Origin: CAZMCT01 sp964564785
Lineage (GTDB): Bacteria; Planctomycetota; Phycisphaerae; UBA1845; Fen-1342
DNA length: 25,705 nucleotides
Reading direction: 5' to 3'
Assembly: GCA_964564785.1 (NCBI GenBank)
Contig: CAZMCT010000047.1
Location: forward strand, 1-25,705
Shown here piece by piece: positions 22,598 to 25,705 of the stretch. The notes below the pieces were generated by a model. The model was not told where the DNA came from. It made no database searches and worked only from the letters and a program-made list of their open reading frames with translations. Positions within the stretch are counted from its first letter, which is position 1, and the number at the start of each line of letters is the position of its first letter. A program made the translations under genes and the position numbers.

Positions 22598-25444
22598 ATG
22601 AGACGCACGGGTCCGCTCGGATTGCTGCTGCTGCCGGTGATCGCGGCGTGGAGCGTGGCCGACGACCCGCCGCGGCAGACACTGACGGCGGGGCACGTCG
22701 TGGTCGAGCTGACGCCACGCCGCGGCGGCCTGAGCGTGCGCTGTGATGGTCTGGAAGTGATCCGGCACTCGGAGCTGGTGGTCACTACACCGCCCTGGGC
22801 GCCGCACTACTACGTCGGTCCGACCTCGGCTGCGGTCGCGGGCGCCCAACGGCAGGCGAGCGCGGCGGGGGAACAGCTCGTCATCACGCACCAGGGCGAG
22901 CGAGACGAATTCGAAGCCACCGAAACGCTGACGCTCAGCGCGGATGGGACGCTCGAGCAGGTGTTCGAAGGGCGGATCCTCAAGGCGGACGCGGTCGCGC
23001 TGCTGCAATGGCGGATGGGGGCGCTGAATCCGACGCTGCTGGTCGGCTGCCCGTTCTCCGCGACGCTGCCGGACGGCCGGACCGTGAGCGGCACGGTGCC
23101 GGTCACGCCGCGCGGCAGCGACGTGAAGGACACGCAGGTGGCGCTCGGTTTCCGGGAGGTGGTGTTCGACGGCCGCAGCGGCCCGCTGCGCATCGAGGTG
23201 CTGGAAGCCCCGGGCGAGTTGATTGTTTACGACTTCCGGCGGGACAAGTGGGCCAGCCCGCAGGATCCCTACTTCTGGTTCGGCGACCGGGGCACTCGGA
23301 TTCGCGGCGGGGCGAGTGTCCGCTACCACGTGCGATATCACCTGCCGGCCGCTCGCGACGCCGGCACGGACGCGACACCATTGCGGGCACGGCTCGCGAT
23401 CACCCCCTGTGCGGACGCGCAGAGTTGGCCGGCCCAAGAGCCGCTGCTGGTTCCGCGCCCGAAACAATGCACGTTCTCGGGTGAGCTCGTGGCCGCGGAG
23501 CGGGCGCTGGCCGGCGACCGCGGGCGGGACGCGTCGGCGATTGTCGCGTCCGACTGCGATGAGGCGGAACCCGCGGCGGCCGAACTGCGGCGCTCGAGCG
23601 CGGAGCGCCTCGGTCACGAGGCACGCCCCGACGCCGCCGCGGAGGCCGGCCCACCGCTCGAATACCTGCGGGCAGCCGCGGCCGACGGGTTGCCGGCCGA
23701 GGGGTACGAGCTGCGGGTGACGCCCGAGCGCATCGCGATTACCGCGGGCGACGCGGCGGGCTTCCGGCACGGCGTCCGCACGCTGATTCAGCTCCTGCAC
23801 GTTCTCCCGGACGGCGCGGTGGTTTTTCGCGGCGCGACCATCCGCGACTGGCCGAGCCTGCCGTTCCGCGGGGTGCACCAGTTCACCGGCGGGCAGGGGG
23901 CGGCGCTGCACGAGCAGTTGCTGCGCAACGTGATCGCGGCCCTGAAGTTGAACCACCTGGTGCTCGAATGCGAGTACATCGAGTGGGATTCGGCCCCCGA
24001 GATTCACCACCCCGAGTTCGGCATGCCGAAGGACGACGTGCGGAAGATTCTCGCGGTCTGCCGCGAACTCGGGATCGAGGTCACACCGCTGGTGATGGCC
24101 CTGGGCCACTGCCAATGGATGTTTACGAACGACCGGAACCTCGACCTGGCGGAGGACCCCGAGGCGAAGTGGGCGTACTGCGTCACCAACCCGCGGACGT
24201 ACGATTTCCTCTTCGCGATCTACACGGAGGCGCTCGAGCTTTTTCGACCCAAGGCACTGCACATCGGACATGACGAGTTCGACCACCGCGGCCGCTGGCC
24301 GTATCGCGAGAGCACGCGGGGACTCTCGATCGAGCAGATCTTCGTGCAGGACACGCTGCGACTGCACGACTGGCTGGCCGAGCGCGGCGTCCGAACGATG
24401 ATGTGGGGCGATATGCTGCTGGCGAAGGGCGAGGCGCCGGACGCCACGCACGCGGCCGGACCGGAGGCCGCGGCGCGTCAGCGGGCAGCGCTGCCGAAGG
24501 ACATCATCATCACGGACTGGCACTACGTCGGCGCCGAGCCCGCGCAGTACAACAGTCTCAAGCTGTTCCAGGACGCCGGCCACGAGGTGATCGCGGCCAC
24601 TTGGAGCCAGCCGCGGAACATCGTCCACTTCGCCCGCGCAGCATACGACGCCGGCGCCCGCGGACTGCTCCAGACGACCTGGGCGGGCTATTCGCTCGAT
24701 CCGGCGAGCTTCCGGAAGGAGATGCACCAGTACGCCGCGTACGTGCTCGCAGCCGAGGCGGCGTGGAACGCCGACCAGCCGCCGGACCCGGAGCACTTTC
24801 CCGCCGGCGCGGTGTTCCTCGACCGCATGGGACTGAGCACGCTCAGGCCCGCGAATCGCCGCGGCTGGACCGCCGACCTGAGCTGCGTCTGCAACTACCT
24901 GCGACAGGGGTCGGGCGCGGCCAACTGGTTCGCACTGGGCGCCGAACACGATCTGTCCGCTGCGCCGCGCGGACGCACCGCACTCGCCGGTCTGATGTTC
25001 GACCTCGGCCCAGAGAGCTCCAACGAGTCGCAGCCCGACGTGCTCGTGTTGCGCAGCAAGCTGACACCCGACACGAACCTGCCCAGTGTGGTCGAGCTCG
25101 AACTGGGGCAGCCGGCCGCGCAGCTCGCTCTGCTGCACGCGACGAATTTCGCCTGCGAGGCCGGCGCCGTGGTCGCCGAGTGCATCCTGACGTACGCCGA
25201 CGGACAGGCGCAGGCCGTCCCGCTGCGGTACGGCCAGCAGGCGTTCGCCTACACCGATCTGAGCCCGGCCGCGGAGGCCCCGCTGGTCTGGACCGGCACG
25301 ACGGCCGGCGGCACGCCGGTTGGCCTGCGCGTGCTGCTGTGGGACAATCCGCGGCCCGCTGTGCCGCCGGCCCGGCTCACGATTCGCAGTGGCGAGGCGG
25401 CCGGCAGCCTGATGATCTTCGGACTCACGGGGCTCGACCGGTAA
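22598..25444 (+). CDS. Secreted GH20-like beta-N-acetylhexosaminidase
   Basis: A 948-residue exported protein. The signal peptide is about residues 1-21 (ending AWSVA). Residues about 25-340 are a beta-rich region I do not recognise. A GH20b-like domain follows near residues 365-400 (EGYELRVTPERIAITAGD, then FRHGVRTLIQLL). The catalytic barrel begins near residue 422 (LPFRGVHQF). The barrel has VTPLVMALGHCQWMF and LHIGHDEFDHR, where D559-E560 match the aspartate-glutamate pair used by GH20 enzymes in substrate-assisted catalysis; the usual motif is HIGGDE, so one glycine is histidine here. A C-terminal beta region of about 200 residues completes it. The likely reaction is removal of terminal N-acetylglucosamine or N-acetylgalactosamine outside the cytoplasm. 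GGGAG precedes the ATG. A GH20-related family with altered specificity is the main alternative. Confidence 0.86.
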   Translation: MRRTGPLGLLLLPVIAAWSVADDPPRQTLTAGHVVVELTPRRGGLSVRCDGLEVIRHSELVVTTPPWAPHYYVGPTSAAVAGAQRQASAAGEQLVITHQGERDEFEATETLTLSADGTLEQVFEGRILKADAVALLQWRMGALNPTLLVGCPFSATLPDGRTVSGTVPVTPRGSDVKDTQVALGFREVVFDGRSGPLRIEVLEAPGELIVYDFRRDKWASPQDPYFWFGDRGTRIRGGASVRYHVRYHLPAARDAGTDATPLRARLAITPCADAQSWPAQEPLLVPRPKQCTFSGELVAAERALAGDRGRDASAIVASDCDEAEPAAAELRRSSAERLGHEARPDAAAEAGPPLEYLRAAAADGLPAEGYELRVTPERIAITAGDAAGFRHGVRTLIQLLHVLPDGAVVFRGATIRDWPSLPFRGVHQFTGGQGAALHEQLLRNVIAALKLNHLVLECEYIEWDSAPEIHHPEFGMPKDDVRKILAVCRELGIEVTPLVMALGHCQWMFTNDRNLDLAEDPEAKWAYCVTNPRTYDFLFAIYTEALELFRPKALHIGHDEFDHRGRWPYRESTRGLSIEQIFVQDTLRLHDWLAERGVRTMMWGDMLLAKGEAPDATHAAGPEAAARQRAALPKDIIITDWHYVGAEPAQYNSLKLFQDAGHEVIAATWSQPRNIVHFARAAYDAGARGLLQTTWAGYSLDPASFRKEMHQYAAYVLAAEAAWNADQPPDPEHFPAGAVFLDRMGLSTLRPANRRGWTADLSCVCNYLRQGSGAANWFALGAEHDLSAAPRGRTALAGLMFDLGPESSNESQPDVLVLRSKLTPDTNLPSVVELELGQPAAQLALLHATNFACEAGAVVAECILTYADGQAQAVPLRYGQQAFAYTDLSPAAEAPLVWTGTTAGGTPVGLRVLLWDNPRPAVPPARLTIRSGEAAGSLMIFGLTGLDR

Positions 25445-25479
25445 GTGCGGCGGGACTCGGCACAGAAGGTGGAGCAGGG

Positions 25480-25705
25480 TTGGCGAGGCGTTGCACAGTG
25501 GACGAGCTGCTGCGGCGGTTCGACTTCGCGCGCCCGCGCGAGTCGTGTACCGACCTGGGCGTCGGGCTGGCGGTGCGGGCGCAGGGGTTCGCGCTCCCCG
25601 GTCGCCGGGTGCACGGCGAATGGGACCCGCTACTGCGGCGCATCGTGCTGTACGGCGCGGCGGGCCGCGACGATGCCGCGCTGGTGCGGACCCTCGTGCA
25701 TGAGC
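25480..25705 (+). CDS. Start of a putative zinc metallopeptidase (ImmA/IrrE-like), cut by window end
   Basis: An open frame runs from a TTG at 25480, with AAGGTGGAG just upstream, to the last base, giving 75 codons. A GTG at 25498 is an alternative start. The sequence is protein-like: TVDELLRRFDFARPRESC, then HGEWDPLLRRIVLYG, and finally ALVRTLVHE at the edge. An isolated beta strand followed by a helix ending TLVHE is the usual lead-in to the HExxH zinc site of ImmA/IrrE- or SprT-type peptidases. The remaining two residues of the motif lie outside the window, so the call rests on half a motif. It follows the GH20-like gene by 35 bases on the same strand. Confidence 0.5.
   Translation, partial: MARRCTVDELLRRFDFARPRESCTDLGVGLAVRAQGFALPGRRVHGEWDPLLRRIVLYGAAGRDDAALVRTLVHE

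Noticed and set aside
21932..25138. A 1068-codon minus-strand open frame opposite the GHL10 and GH20-like genes
   Set aside because: Its translation is arginine-, glutamine- and histidine-rich with no domain. It is the antisense shadow expected over high-GC genes, whereas the plus frames have recognisable catalytic motifs.

Overview
The window reads as chromosomal DNA of a very GC-rich planctomycete, most likely in or near the Phycisphaerae (inference). Three kinds of signal support this. Two genes carry N-terminal pseudopilin helices of the FTLIE type. One exported protein ends in a PEP-CTERM sorting tail. Two others end in acidic dockerin-like tails of the planctomycete DINPF and YDFDDDxDVDL kinds. 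I saw no rRNA, tRNA, CRISPR array, insertion sequence or phage gene.

Layout, left to right. Positions 1-228 hold the glycine-rich C-terminal end of a plus-strand gene that enters from outside. Positions 268-3516 (minus) form a tight three-gene CUT1 sugar ABC importer operon: permease, permease, binding protein, with no ATPase. Diverging from it at 3610-5862 is a secreted right-handed beta-helix protein. A four-helix membrane protein of unknown role (minus), a pseudopilin-like protein (plus) and a small exported Spy-like protein (plus) fill 5988-8534. At 8760-13278 (minus) an FAD-dependent oxidoreductase is followed by a GH38 alpha-mannosidase. Diverging from these is an N-acylglucosamine 2-epimerase-family enzyme (13427-14608). 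Positions 14647-19401 (minus) hold, in transcription order, a PEP-CTERM protein, a pseudopilin, a paralogue of the first protein with a dockerin-like tail instead of PEP-CTERM, and a GntR-LacI hybrid regulator. At 19669-25444 a DUF4434-type TIM-barrel glycosidase (minus) diverges from a secreted GHL10-type glycosidase with golvesin-like and dockerin-like tails and a secreted GH20-like hexosaminidase (both plus). The window ends inside a gene that looks like a zinc metallopeptidase and is cut just at its HE motif.

Together this looks like a glycan-use locus for a substrate containing mannose and N-acetylhexosamine, such as an N-glycan or a similar heteropolysaccharide. GH20-like, GHL10 and beta-helix proteins would act outside the inner membrane and the CUT1 transporter would import the products. 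GH38, DUF4434, the FAD enzyme and the epimerase all lack signal peptides and would finish the work in the cytoplasm. The GntR-LacI protein is the obvious candidate local regulator. The substrate is inferred from the enzyme families and is not shown by the sequence. The most notable regulatory structure is a palindromic -10 element between the DUF4434 and GHL10 genes that can serve both directions. The most notable protein-level observation is the paralogue pair with exchanged sorting tails, separated by a pseudopilin gene.
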